Of a stretch of 64,000 nt of DNA, positions 41,503 through 52,481 are shown piece by piece. Origin of the DNA: Argyresthia goedartella (Eukaryota; Arthropoda; Insecta; Lepidoptera; Argyresthiidae); NCBI GenBank assembly GCA_949825045.1, contig OX463813.1, positions 8,556,001 to 8,620,000 on the forward strand, in the 5' to 3' direction. Each line of letters opens with the position of its first letter. The first letter of the stretch is position 1. The position numbers were made by a program, and so were the translations under genes. A model generated the notes under the pieces. The model worked only from the letters and a program-made list of their open reading frames with translations, ran no database searches and had not been told where the DNA came from.

Positions 41503-42299
41503 GGTTCGAATAGTAATATAATATGAATATATCGACTTTAACATTGACTGACGTTTACGTTAACTAGGTTTACATACTACATAATATACAACACAAGTGT
41601 TTTAATTTTAAAATCAAAGTATTTATTATTCATAATTCTAAGATGTGATCGAAACATATTTAAAATAATTTGAATCCTTCAAACTGTCTTAAATTCGAAT
41701 TGTTTTATCATATACTTATTTCTTCATTTATAATGACAAATAATAGAAGAATTGTTTCTATATAAAATACATACTACGGGTACGTTACACATGCACAATT
41801 GCAAAGTAAAGAGAGTAACATCAAATTAGCCTTGCCTTGCCTAGCCTAGTTACTGGCATGACAAGAGATCGTGTTTCGCGTGCGAGCTGCGATCAATATG
41901 CCTATATCTCTGGTTCACGACGACACGGACTCGGGAGCGGAACGAGCTAAAAGAGCGTAAACACGTACCTGGTTCTTTGAGGAGCGGTGAGCTAAATTGA
42001 CCGAACCCGATCGCGAGCGGTTATGCGCAACCCTATTTGTGTCATCTATCGCACGCCCGTCTATCTTCACAGAACGAAAAATTTATATAGACGCCATATT
42101 GGATTAGTGTCTGTAGAAGTTTTAATAAAATGTTCCTTGCCTGTGATTGGCTAAAAATCCGAGTCAGTTTTCCGATTCTTTTGTAGTCTGTGGTGGTTAG
42201 CCGCACAGACTAAAATTGGATGTCCAAGTTTGTACGAAATTGTCTCTCCATTTGAATTTGAATTTCTTTAAATTTAAATAATTTGCTTTGTGAAAAATT
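41503..42299. other. spacer, nothing firmly recognised
   Basis: AT-rich to 41860, then a more GC-rich 200 bases with GAGCGG and GCGAGC patches that recall the copia-flank sequence left of BEL-D. It could be the continuation of that LTR or flank; not proven. Confidence 0.4.
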
Positions 42300-43010
42300 A
42301 TATCATTAAAGGCTATGACAAGTTGAGTGAAAGAAAAAACCAGTTTGCTCACCATGCACTTGTTTTCATGTTAAGAGGAGCCGTTTATAAGTGGCAACAA
42401 CCAGCGGATTTCTACTATTGTGAAGGGGCTACGTCCGGATTGGAATTGAAAAATATATGAGGCAAGTCACATCTGCTGTGGTAGAATGCAGTTTGAAACC
42501 AATCGCAGTAATATGTGGTCAAGGATCAGCCTTTCGATGGGCTCTTAACAGCTTTAGGGTGGAGTGGTGGAGAGAAAAAATCGACCAATTATTCGACTTG
42601 GCGAATGGGGCGGCGACTTTTTCAAGTAAACCAAAGGGAAGCCCCTGCGAGCCGCTGTCACCAAAAAGACGCTTCATCATGAGTTATGGATGGAGGCGAT
42701 AGAAAAATTAATAAGAATGAAGTTCTTGGTTGCTACAGGAAAGCCCAAGTCTGTGCCCTCTATCGAATACTTCATTGTAACTTTGAAAAGTTGTATGAGG
42801 CTGTGGCAGATTCTCAAGAACGAACCCATCTAAATAATGAGGCCATGATATTTTAATTGAGACCCTATTGAAAACTTCTTTGGTCAAGTCCGGGCTTACA
42901 ATTACAGAAATAACGACCCGACATACCACAGCTTCAACTGCACTTTCAAATCATTGTTGATTACTAGGATAATCAATTTGATGGTAAACCATTTTGTGGA
43001 ATTGACTTTT
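42300..43010 (+). pseudogene. P-element (THAP9-like) transposase relic
   Basis: GYDKLSERKNQFAHHALVFM and RGAVYKWQQPADFYYCEG match the catalytic region of P-element/THAP9 transposases. IAVICGQGSAFRWALN follows after a TGA at about 42460. The C-terminal signature DPIENFFGQVRAYNYRNNDP with HSFNCTFKSLLI lies at 42860-42960. At least two stops and several frame changes. No THAP domain or inverted repeats seen nearby, so it is an old truncated copy. Confidence 0.82.
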
Positions 43011-43570
43011 CGGTTTTAGTTAATGAATTGGTGAATGTTATTAATAACAAATTAAATGGCAAGGATATAAATAGGCTTTAAGGGCGAGAATTTCCGCCTA
43101 TTCAATAAAAAGAGTATATAAAATTAAAATAAAATAAAAAAACAAAAAATTCAATACATGAGCTTCATTTAATCTCACTCAGCTTAACCTTATTAGGAAA
43201 TTAAAACAGCCTGTCCATATTCACGCATGAATTTTGCGCGGGCTGGACAGGCTCAAAATTAAAAGGCAAAGTAGGTAGGTGAAACAAATAAAGAATTGGC
43301 TGTATTCTGAAGTATCCAAGCCTACATTGATGATATTAGTTAGAAAAAAACAAGTGCCAAACAACACCAAACTTTTATTTTTTTCTATATGCATATTTTT
43401 GCTGTAGGGAAGTTGGCCGTCTGATACGTAGTATCCCTATTTAAAGGTATTTTAATGATTAAGAACAATTACGGAAATGCTATGATAAATAAGGACTGCT
43501 ATGAGCCACGCGGAGCTCTTGCTGTCCGAACGTGAACTGATTTGATGAATAGAAACGACAGCGGCCGCGC
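43011..43570. other. spacer with a 10-bp hairpin
   Basis: AGCCTGTCCA at 43209 and TGGACAGGCT at 43243 form a stem around 24 bases. AT-rich otherwise; no gene seen. Confidence 0.45.
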
Positions 43571-43576
43571 ACGCAT

Positions 43577-46055
43577 GTCAAAGTCAAAGTCAAAGTACTT
43601 TATTACTGTAGATATTTACATATACTTAGCAAACGTCATTTTTTGCCTCTTCTCTACATGGACCACTGTGGGAGAAGAAAGGCGTAGAAACTCCCACAGA
43701 TTGATTTTTAGATCTCTTTTAAAAATAGGTTGTGCTTAACATTAGTTATGTTTTTATTTTATTTAATAAGCAGGCAATAATAAATAATTACAAAATTATT
43801 AACGGCGAGGTCTGTGTTGAGCTAGATTAACCCCATACAGTCCTGTCATTTAAGTAATCTCGAACATTGTAATATCCCTTTTTCGACAAAGTCGCTTTAA
43901 CATGCTTTTTAAATTGCTCAAATGGCAATTTCAAAATCTCCAGAGGTATCTTATTATAGTAGAGAATGCACTGACCCTTGAAAGAATTGCTAACCTTCGC
44001 GAGTCTAAATCGGGGCGCACACAGTCTGTGATTATTTCTTAGGTTAACATTGCTGCTATCGCTAAGTTTGGTAAATGTTGTAAGGTTCTTGCGTACATAC
44101 ATTATATTTTCGAAAATAAATTGACTAGCTACCGTTAGTATGTCAATTTCTTTAAAAAGCTCTCTTAAGGAGTCTGTTCATTTTAAATTATAAATTGCTC
44201 GAATAGCTCTTTTCTGTAAAATGAAAATAATTTGAATATCCGCTGCTTTCCCCCACAACAAGATACCATAGAACATAATACTATGAAAGTAACTAAAATA
44301 TACTAACCTAGATGTAGCCAAATCCGTGCTTTGTCTGATGTTCCTAACAGCGTAAGGCGCAGAACTTAATTTACCAGCTAATTTATCTATGTGGGGTCCC
44401 CACTGCAATTTGCTATCAATGGTTATTCCAAGAAACATCGCATCATTTACTAATTCTAACGTGCTGTTGTCTAACACTAAACTGGTCTCAACTTGCCTGA
44501 CCAGCGTTTAACAATAAATTATTAACTGTGAACCAATTCAAGGTTAAAGAAAATACACCATGAATATCAACAAAATCTCCTTTTTGTCTTTCAATTTTGA
44601 AGACCATTGAAGTATCATCAGCAAACAACACTATGTCAGTTAATTTCTCCACCATGAAAGGCAGATCGTTTATATATACCAGGAATAAGAAAGGGCCCAA
44701 TATGGAACCTTGTGGAACGCCAATTTTTACACCCGATCCATCAGATTTAACGCCGTTTACTTCTGCCTTTTGGATTCTATTACTTAGGTATGATCTTAGT
44801 AGATCGAACGCTTTATTTGTAACTCCGTAATGATCTAATTTAATTATAAGCGTATTATGATCAACACAATCAAACGCCTTCGAGAGGTTGCAAAAAACTC
44901 CGATAGCATCCTGTGCGGCCTCCCATGCAGAATAAATATGAGATATAAGGGTAATACCTGCATCCGTAGTCGATTTACCCCTAGTGAAACCGTATTGTTT
45001 GGCGTGGAGTTGTTTTGTACGGTTGAAGTGTGGGAGCATTTGATTGAGTATAATTTTTTCAAATAGTTTACTTAGGGTTGGGAGAACAGATATTGGTCTG
45101 AAATTTGAAGGATCACCCTTATCTCCCGACTTCAACAGAGGTATCAGTTTACTGTCTTTCAAGAGGTCTGGGAAAGCCCCAACTTAAATACATTTATGGA
45201 ATATATAAGCTAAGTGTGGGGCTATAACTAGAATTACTGAACCAATGACTTTGACTGATATACCCCACAGGTCTTCCGTATTTTTTAAGTTAAGTAATTT
45301 AAACGTTTTGACAATGTCCTGGGGATATACATGATGAAATTTTAAATATACATTACTGACGCTAGTGTTATTTTTTAATAAAGTCTCTGCTTCATATGGA
45401 GATGAATTTAGACGGTCTGTTGTGAGTAAGGGTACATTGGTGAAGAATGTTTCAAAAGCTTGAGCAACATCAGCGCTGGATTTAACAACATCATCACCTA
45501 TCTTTAGGCAGAAATCATTGTCCCTTGGTATAACTTTGCCAGTTTCGCGGTTTATTATTTGCCAAACTGTTTTCATTCTATTATTTGAATTTTGAATTTT
45601 TCTATTAATGCGTAAAGTTTTTGCAGTTCTGCAAACCAACTTGAAAGTTTTGGAATATTTTTTAACATAGTCATGAAATTTTCGATCAAAGTTATAGGTT
45701 TTTTGTTCATAAAGGTCATATAAGATACCTCTACTTTTACGAATTCCAAACGTTGCCCAGTCATTAAACTTAGATTTACCGTTGTAGTCACTGACTTTCT
45801 TTAATTTAAAAACTTTATTGAACTCTGTCTGAATAATGTTGAAGAAGTCTGAGTAGATTTTGTTTGGGATCTGTTCATCAAAATCCAGTACTGGCAAATT
45901 TATATCTAACTTTTTCATATACTTCTCTAGTTTATGGGATGGAATAGGCCTATAAAATGATGGATCAGTCCTATTTTACTGGCAATTGGGAATGAAACTG
46001 TTTGACCACTGTGATCGGAGGGTAAGCAGTTAATTACATTTTTACTTGTGAATGC
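43577..46055 (-). mobile_element. 5'-truncated non-LTR retrotransposon E (family 2)
   Basis: Minus strand, with a TTTGAC microsatellite tail at 43577-43596 and an AATAAAG signal. The 5' end is cut near 46055, where the satellite begins within a repeat unit. Copy F (50989-52040) is the same family. Confidence 0.87.
43827..46055 (-). pseudogene. ORF2 of element E: end of endonuclease, RT, C-terminus; broken
   Basis: Starts inside the endonuclease (LPSDHSGQTVSFPIAS near 46020). The frame 45918-45184 covers the linker; TAA at 45186-45184 is an in-frame stop and the same frame resumes (PSNFRPISVLPTLSKLFEK, YGFTRGKSTTDAG, FCNLSKAFDCVDHNTL, GVPQGSILGPFLF, FADDTSMVF near 44600). In FCNLSKAFD the first catalytic Asp is Asn. 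A deletion of about 35 bases relative to copy F near 44500 shifts the frame; 44477-44178 and 44102-43827 hold the C-terminal parts. Not functional. Confidence 0.87.
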
Positions 46056-46740
46056 ACACCTTTTGAACGAGAAACATTCAGTAAAAATGACAAACTAACC
46101 AGTTTTTTTTTTACTTTATTACTTCTTATTTATTTTAATTCACTAAAAACCTCTACGGACCTTCCTCAATCAATTCTACCGTTTGTAGTAATCGTATATC
46201 CTTTTGAACAAGAATTATTCAGTAAAAATGACGACCAAACCAGTTTTTTTTACTTTATCACTTCTAATTTTAAAACAATGCAACTACTGTCAAATATTAT
46301 TTCACTACAAACCTCTACGAACCTTCCTCAGTCAATTTTATCGTTTGTAGTAATCGCATATCCTTTTGAACGAGAATTATTCAGTAAAAATAACGACTCA
46401 ACCAGTTTTTTTTACGTTATCACTTCTAATAAAAAAGGATATTACTACTATTAAAAATTCACCCACTACAAACTTCTACGAACCTTCCTCAGTCAATTCT
46501 AGCTTTTGTAGTAATCGTTAGGCCTTCGTTATAGAATTTAGGTCATACAAATGGTTTTGGAAAAATCTCCAAAGTGTTTTTATTTTTTACATTTTTTTCT
46601 GTTTTACTACAAACGAAGTAAATTGCACTAAAATCCACTTCTAACGATTAGTCATAAGAAATATCTGAAAAAACTTGATTTTTCAAATTTCGGGGGCTAA
46701 GATTTTTTTTTCATCATATTTTTTTTTCTAGTTACTACCA
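46056..46740 (-). repeat. satellite arm, left (about 160-bp units plus a unique end)
   Basis: Three units with GTTTGTAGTAATCGTATATC and ACCAGTTTTTTTTACTTTATC (46056-46520), then a non-repeated end with AAATTTCGGGGGCTAAGATT (near 46688). The whole segment is the reverse complement of 58967-59690, so the arms face each other across about 12.2 kb. Confidence 0.85.
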
Positions 46741-46903
46741 ATCAATCAAGTGAGATCTTTCCTTTTTGTCAATTAACTATCAACATGGAGAATCTTCTAG
46801 CAACACAAAATCTAATTTGGGGCCAAATTGAGCGACACTTGGGGTACGCGGTTCCGCACGCGTCACATCACTCTCCCCGTACTAAATTATTTAAAAATCT
46901 ATA

Positions 46904-47839
46904 ATGACTGTAAAAGACCTCGAAAGTAACATTCGCGATCTGACAACGACAATATCCGTGCTAGTGGAAAAAGTTGGTGCTCTAGAAGCTAAGATTGAAA
47001 CACAAAATACAACAATCTTGCTTCTAACTGGTGCAAAAAGTGGACAAGCTATTCCTACGGAATCTCCATCTACCCGACAAGTTCCGCGAGCAACTCCGTC
47101 GGCACCAGCAGCGCCGCAGCGCCCGCGCAAACCAGCCCGTCTAGCCGAGACAGGTGAGAGCGCTGCAGCAAAGCGAGCTGCCGCCGCTGCCCGGACATCG
47201 CGCGCGTCCACTGCCAAGCCGGCCGCCATCACTCCACAAGCTGATCAGCAACGGACATTCAGTGCGGCCACGAAACGGGCGAACCTGCCAAAAGCGTCGC
47301 TTCAATTATACCCCCAAGTATCCTCACAGCCACAGCCTACTAAACCGGTAGCTGATTGCGTCACTCATAACGTCGTTGCCTCGATTGATGATACCTCGAT
47401 ACCTCCAAACAACGACGAAAAAGACAAACAAGATGACGAACCCTGGACAGTTGTGAAGAAAAAAACTACACACAAGCGACGCCCTGCTCGTGCTGTGATT
47501 ACTGGCTCCGGCAAAGAGAATGCAGATCTCCAAACGGCCGACCGCCTGAAATACATCCAGGTATGGAACCTAAAGGCAAGCACAACCGAGGAGAGCCTGA
47601 TAACATTCTTAAATGTAATCGCCAAATCCGACAAATATACCGTCGAAAAACGATCCCTCCAGACCAATGACCAGGCATCGTTTATAATCGGCATACCTGA
47701 CTCGCTGACCGAGAACGTCAAAACTCCAACTGCGTGGCCCCCGCGCGTGAAGCTGGCGGAGTGGTTTCTCGCCCGCCCCCGCAGGCAGCGGGGGGGTGAG
47801 CAGCGCAGCCGCACTCTCAGCACGACCAGCGCCCAGTGA
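46904..47839 (+). CDS. ORF1 protein of element H
   Basis: 311 codons. An N-terminal coiled coil (LESNIRDLTTTISVLVEKVG, ALEAKI) for oligomerisation; a basic Ala/Pro-rich middle (residues 45-130); the motif DEPWTVVKKK; and a C-terminal RRM-like fold from about residue 210 (LKYIQVWNLKASTTEESLIT ... QASFIIGIPDSLTENV, WPPRVKLAEWF). Such proteins bind element RNA as trimers and act as chaperones. No zinc knuckle is visible. It ends in TGA overlapping an ATG (TGATG at 47837-47841), but that ATG is not in the ORF2 frame. ORF1 overlaps ORF2 by 44 bases. Confidence 0.82.
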   Translation: MTVKDLESNIRDLTTTISVLVEKVGALEAKIETQNTTILLLTGAKSGQAIPTESPSTRQVPRATPSAPAAPQRPRKPARLAETGESAAAKRAAAAARTSRASTAKPAAITPQADQQRTFSAATKRANLPKASLQLYPQVSSQPQPTKPVADCVTHNVVASIDDTSIPPNNDEKDKQDDEPWTVVKKKTTHKRRPARAVITGSGKENADLQTADRLKYIQVWNLKASTTEESLITFLNVIAKSDKYTVEKRSLQTNDQASFIIGIPDSLTENVKTPTAWPPRVKLAEWFLARPRRQRGGEQRSRTLSTTSAQ

Positions 47840-50780
47840 TGACCATGCATATGTTCACAGCACCGTCGACGAGCACGCGCAGGACTCCCCACCACCGTCA
47901 CCGTGCATAGCAACAGTAACTAGTGATCGCGGTAAACTTACTATCTCGCATCTAAACATACGGTCGTTAGATAAGAAAACACAGCGGCTAGAAGTGTTAC
48001 TAAAATGTGAGCTTGAGTGTGATATCCTAGCAATAACGGAGCATTGGCTGACGAATGACAAGTTAGAGACTGTAAGTTTAGACAGCTATTACCTCACATC
48101 GAAATACAGCAGGACTAACGTTACCCATGGTGGGTCCTGCATTTATGCGAAATCGACCCTCAAAGTAGTAGAAAATATAGACATCACTGCACTGTCTATC
48201 CAAGAATGTTTCGAACTTTCAGCCATAGACCTTACAGACTATAATGTTACTGTTGTATGTATTTATACTAATGGTAAAAAAACACAAGATTTCTTGAATT
48301 CCTTAGATGGTTTGCTCGATAAGATCTGCGATTCAGACTTAGATTGTATTATTATCGGAGACATCAACATTAACTGGATCGAGGCGTCGCCCGAGAGAGA
48401 CCGACTCCGCGATATACTATCGGCCCATGACGTGAGGAACGAGGTGAGCTTCCCCACCCGAGTGACGGCCACCACCGCCACCTGCCTCGACCACCTGTAC
48501 ACCAACCTGGACGCAGGAGACGTGTGCTGCGCGCCCGTCACCACGCACCTGAGCGACCACCTCGCTGTGCGCGCGCGCGTCTCGTTGCGCCGCCTCGCGT
48601 GCCCCGCGCCCCTCACCCGCCTCGCGCGACAACACACACAGGCGAACCGATGCAATTTCGTCGAGTCTATTGAGAGCGTCGACTGGCAACACATTTGGCG
48701 CCGAAAAGGTGAGTCAATTGAGGAACTAGCCGCGTCCGTGATTTATGTCATAACTAACAAATACGACAGCTGCTTTCCCCTCAGGCGAAAGCCACAAACT
48801 AAAAGTCAATCTTGGGTAACACATGAGCTCAAAAACATCAAATCACTATTATTTGACGTGCTTGAAATCGCGACTGCTCAACCTGACAACAATGTAATCA
48901 TAGAGGTCCAGAACAAGCTATTAAACCAATATGACAACCTGGTTAAGAACAAAAGAGCACACTTTTATACAAAGTCAATTACATCCAGCACAAATGTGAG
49001 CAAGGCCATGTGGAATGTGATAAACCGAGAGCGAGGGAAGGGCAGTCGTGTTTGTGTAGATTTCACGGACGTGGCTGTCGACTCAAACGGCGTTAAATTC
49101 AACAGCAAGCAAGATGTGGTGGACGCCATGAATGCGAGATTTGCCGGCGCCGCCGCCGCGTGTGGAGCCCCGCCGGCCGACGTGCCGCGCGCCTGTCGCG
49201 CCCTGCAGGCCGCCCGCCCTACCGCCGACCGCTCACTAAGACTACATCTATTCACTCCGAGCGAAGTTTATCGCATTATAAAATTCCGAATCGCGCATAA
49301 ACCCACCAAAGATATTTATGACATTTCGACGGAACTTATACATTGGGCCGCAGAGCCTTTAGCACCGATACTAGCTAAACTCTTTAACGAGTGCGTCAGA
49401 CGAGGCATCTATCCGACAGCGCTAAAGAAGAGCAAAATAGCACCGATATTCAAGGGGAAAGGAAAGAGGGGGAATATCGATGGGTACAGACCAGTCGCAG
49501 TCGTGCCCATACTGTCCAAGATCTTAGAGAACGGCCTTAGCTCCCGACTCCTTGAATTTCTAGCGTCGACTGAAGCGCTGTCGGACCGGCAATACGCGTA
49601 CCGCGCGGGACGCTCGACGACTGCGCTGACGAGGGTCGTGGTGCGACGCGTGCTCGAGGCGAGAGAGAAAAAGCTCCAGGTGGCAGTACTCTGCTGCGAC
49701 CTCTCGAAGGCCTTCGACGTGGCTGATCACGGTGTTCTCGCCGTCAAACTCCGGCATTACGGTATCGATGGAAAGCCCCTATCTCTAGTAGCGGATTTTC
49801 TGAAAAACCGTACCCAGATCGTTGTTGGTGATGGAGGCAGGACGAGATCAAAACCAGTGATGACACATATGGGGGTTGCTCAGGGCTCTTCTGTATCCAA
49901 TATTCTGTTTTCGCTCTTGCTCAATGACCTGCCACAAGCAATGACCTCCAGCGAACTATATATGTACGCTGACGATGTGGCAGGAATTATAACGAACAAA
50001 ACGATTGGAGGCCTTGAGCTAAGCCTAAACCATACAATAACCGAACTGTCTCACTGGTTCCGCGACAACGGCCTCGTCCTTAACTTGAAAAAAACCCACT
50101 TTCTCCACTTCGACCTGTCAGGCCGCCATCCCGTCCCGCTGAACGTCCATGTGGGCGGAGAGCGGGTCGAGCAGGTGGAGGCGACAACGTTTCTGGGCTT
50201 CGAGCTGGACCGCGGCCTCACGTGGAGTGCGCACGTGGACAGGCTGTGTGCGCGGCTCAGCGGCGCGTGCTTCGCGCTGCGTCGGCTGGCACGCACGGTG
50301 CCGCGCGACATAGTGAAGTCGTGCTACTTCGCTACAGTGCATTCGCTGGTGCAGTACGGAGCCGAACTGTGGGGATGCGCAGCAGATTGGGAACGGGCAT
50401 TCAGGATGCAAAAGCGAGCCGTGAGAGCTATAGTCCAGGTCCGCTGGGACGTCTCCGCGAAGCCTCACTTCAAAGCGCTCAGGATCCTGACGTTGCCGTC
50501 CGTCACCATTCTGCAAGTGGCCGTCTACGTGCGCGAAAACCTAGACTCATTCCGCACGCTCCGCAAAACACACCGCCACGGTCACAAACTCGCGACGGTC
50601 CCCCACACATTGGGGAAGTCATCGAAGATGACTCACGTCATGGGTCCGGCAGTATATAATCGTCTTCCCGCCAACGTAACCGATGCTCCCAATCCAAGCA
50701 TTTTCAAACTGCGCCTGAAGCGCTGGCTTGTCGAGCAAACCTTCTATTCTTTTTCGGAATTCCTAGACCTACCCAACTAG
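47796..50780 (+). CDS. ORF2 of element H: endonuclease-reverse transcriptase, open
   Basis: About 994 codons with no stop. APE-type endonuclease: SHLNIRSLDK (Asn near residue 53), LAITEHWL (Glu near 81), IIIGDININW (Asp near 190), HLSDHLAV (His near 259). RT: IDGYRPVAVVPILSKILE, YAYRAGRSTTALT, VLCCDLSKAFDVADH, GVAQGSSVSNILF and MYADDVAG (catalytic YADD, residues 724-727). C-terminus: MQKRAVRAIVQ and FYSFSEFLDLP. The frame opens with GTG and has no ATG before the endonuclease, so translation must enter by +1 frameshift from ORF1, reinitiation at a non-AUG codon, or a nearby lost base. A G7 run at about 47790-47796 sits exactly at the frame change. All catalytic residues I looked for are present; it could be active. 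Confidence 0.9.
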   Translation: MSSAAALSARPAPSDDHAYVHSTVDEHAQDSPPPSPCIATVTSDRGKLTISHLNIRSLDKKTQRLEVLLKCELECDILAITEHWLTNDKLETVSLDSYYLTSKYSRTNVTHGGSCIYAKSTLKVVENIDITALSIQECFELSAIDLTDYNVTVVCIYTNGKKTQDFLNSLDGLLDKICDSDLDCIIIGDININWIEASPERDRLRDILSAHDVRNEVSFPTRVTATTATCLDHLYTNLDAGDVCCAPVTTHLSDHLAVRARVSLRRLACPAPLTRLARQHTQANRCNFVESIESVDWQHIWRRKGESIEELAASVIYVITNKYDSCFPLRRKPQTKSQSWVTHELKNIKSLLFDVLEIATAQPDNNVIIEVQNKLLNQYDNLVKNKRAHFYTKSITSSTNVSKAMWNVINRERGKGSRVCVDFTDVAVDSNGVKFNSKQDVVDAMNARFAGAAAACGAPPADVPRACRALQAARPTADRSLRLHLFTPSEVYRIIKFRIAHKPTKDIYDISTELIHWAAEPLAPILAKLFNECVRRGIYPTALKKSKIAPIFKGKGKRGNIDGYRPVAVVPILSKILENGLSSRLLEFLASTEALSDRQYAYRAGRSTTALTRVVVRRVLEAREKKLQVAVLCCDLSKAFDVADHGVLAVKLRHYGIDGKPLSLVADFLKNRTQIVVGDGGRTRSKPVMTHMGVAQGSSVSNILFSLLLNDLPQAMTSSELYMYADDVAGIITNKTIGGLELSLNHTITELSHWFRDNGLVLNLKKTHFLHFDLSGRHPVPLNVHVGGERVEQVEATTFLGFELDRGLTWSAHVDRLCARLSGACFALRRLARTVPRDIVKSCYFATVHSLVQYGAELWGCAADWERAFRMQKRAVRAIVQVRWDVSAKPHFKALRILTLPSVTILQVAVYVRENLDSFRTLRKTHRHGHKLATVPHTLGKSSKMTHVMGPAVYNRLPANVTDAPNPSIFKLRLKRWLVEQTFYSFSEFLDLPN

Positions 50781-50988
50781 GTAGACAACATTTGTGTTAA
50801 TTAAGTAAATTATTCTATTTTCATATTTTTATATAATTCAATATAATTTATTATTATTATTTTAATTTAATTTGACACAATTTAATTTTAATGTAATTTT
50901 ATTTGACATTCATGAACTAACTATATTTACAAAATGACTTGTAACTGACGTTATCAATAAATAAATATGAATATGAATATGAATATGA

Positions 50989-52040
50989 CAAATTCCAAAT
51001 TCCAAAAGTCTTTATTACTGTAGATATTTACATATACATAGCAATCGTCATTTTTTGCCACTTCTCTACATTAGACCACTGTGGGAGAAGGAGGGCGTAG
51101 AAACTCCCACAGATTGATTTTCAGATCTCTTTTTAAAAATTGCTTATGCTTAACTAATACAAAATATAATATTTAGTCATTATCATAATTAATAAGCAGG
51201 AATAAATAATTACAAAATTATTAACAGCAAGGTCTGTGTTGAGCCAGATTAACCCCATACAGACCCGTCATTTAAGTAATCTTGAACATTGTAATATCCT
51301 TTTTTCGACAAAGTCGCTTTAACATGGATTTTAAATTGCTCAAATGGCAATTTCAAGATCTCCAGAGGTATCTTGTTGTAGTAGAGAATGCATTGACCCT
51401 TGAAAGAATTGCTAACCTTCGCGAGTCTAAACCGGGGCGCAAGTAGTCTGTGATTATGTCTTAGGTTAACATTACAGCTATCGCTAAGTTTGGGAAATTT
51501 TGTAAGGTTCTTGCGTAGTATACATTATATTTTCGAAAATAAATTGACTAGCTACAGTTAGTATGTCAATTTCTTTAAAAAGCTGTCTTAAGGAGTCTGT
51601 GCGTTTTAAATTATAAATTGCTCGAATAGCTCTTTTCTGTAAAATAAAAATAGTTTGAATATCCGCTGCTTTCCCCCACAACAAGATACCATAGGACATG
51701 ACACTATGAAAGTAACTAAAATATACTAGCCTAGATGTAGCCACATCCGTGTTTTGTCTGATGTTCCTAACAGCGTAAGCCGCAGAACTTAATTAACCAG
51801 CCAATTTTTCTATGTGGGGTCCCCACTGCAATTTGTTATCAATGGTTATTCCAAGAAACTTCGTGTCATTTACTAATTCTAAGGTATTGCTGTCCAACAC
51901 TAAACTGGTCCCAACTTGCCTGGCATTTGGAAGTGAGAATTTGATACATTTGGTTTTACCAGCATTTAACAATAAATTGTTAACTGTGAACCAATTCAAG
52001 GTTAAAGATAATACTCTATTGACATCATCAAAATCAAAAG
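50989..52040 (-). pseudogene. 5'-truncated non-LTR copy F (family 2)
   Basis: Minus strand; tail of TTTGGAA repeats at 50989-51003, AATAAAGAC signal, 3' UTR nearly identical to element E. Coding remains: SLTLNWFTVNNLLLNAGKTK and LGITIDNKLQWGPHIEKL (52040-51793), then, after a TAA in the codon after LAG, ATSRLVYFSYFHSVMSYGIL (51744-51484), then a shifted C-terminus. It starts after the RT catalytic motif, so only the RT thumb and tail survive. It retains about 35 bases that E has lost. Confidence 0.87.
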
Positions 52041-52049
52041 ACAGCTTAT

Positions 52050-52481
52050 TAATTTCAATAAAGAAGGGCCAGATCACAAAAATCCCTACTCATATCAAGA
52101 GACGACTGTCTACTTTGGATTCGTATTGACAAGAGTATCAGCAAAATCATATCAAGTTGTGCGAATTCGATGAAAGAACGGACAAATACTTCACAGAAAA
52201 TCAATATCAATCAACATTGAAAGTCTACAATGACATCAAGGTGTTCCTTTGGAGTTATGGTAAAGAAAACCGGCCTCTATGTAGCGAAGATCAGTTTCAG
52301 GAGACCAAAGATAATCCGCTTCCTGAACAGCAAAATCAAAATCCAGCAATCAATAATCAATCATCAAATTCAAGTCACCCTCCAACTCTCGTATCAAAAG
52401 GGAGTGGCAGCAAGCTGGAGGAAAACTTGCGCAAGCAACAGAGCAACTTCAAGGCGTTCTCTCTCTATATGCAATCTGGAC
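52050..52481 (+). pseudogene. BEL/Pao gag, N-terminal part (element J, left piece)
   Basis: THIKRRLSTLDSY, then a TGA where a Trp is likely (about 52127-52129), then HIKLCEFDERTDKYFTENQY and LEENLRKQQSNFKAFS. The LRKQQSNFKA motif marks the N-terminal gag of Pao/Kamikaze-like elements. It is cut at 52481 by element I and resumes at 57818. Confidence 0.8.

Larger units (their letters stand above)
46745..50988 (+). mobile_element. non-LTR retrotransposon H, apparently full length with open ORFs
   Basis: Plus strand: 5' UTR 46745-46903, ORF1 46904-47839, ORF2 47796-50780, AT-rich 3' UTR, AATAAATAAA and a GAATAT tail ending at about 50988. GC-rich coding sequence contrasts with its AT-rich surroundings. 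Jockey-group C-terminus shared with I, E, F and B. The exact 5' end and target duplication are unresolved. Confidence 0.87.

Noticed and set aside
47365..47913. 182-codon minus-strand ORF and other frames opposite H ORF1/ORF2 (48263-48694, 50118-50516)
   Set aside because: GC-rich antisense shadows of the retrotransposon ORFs without recognisable domains.
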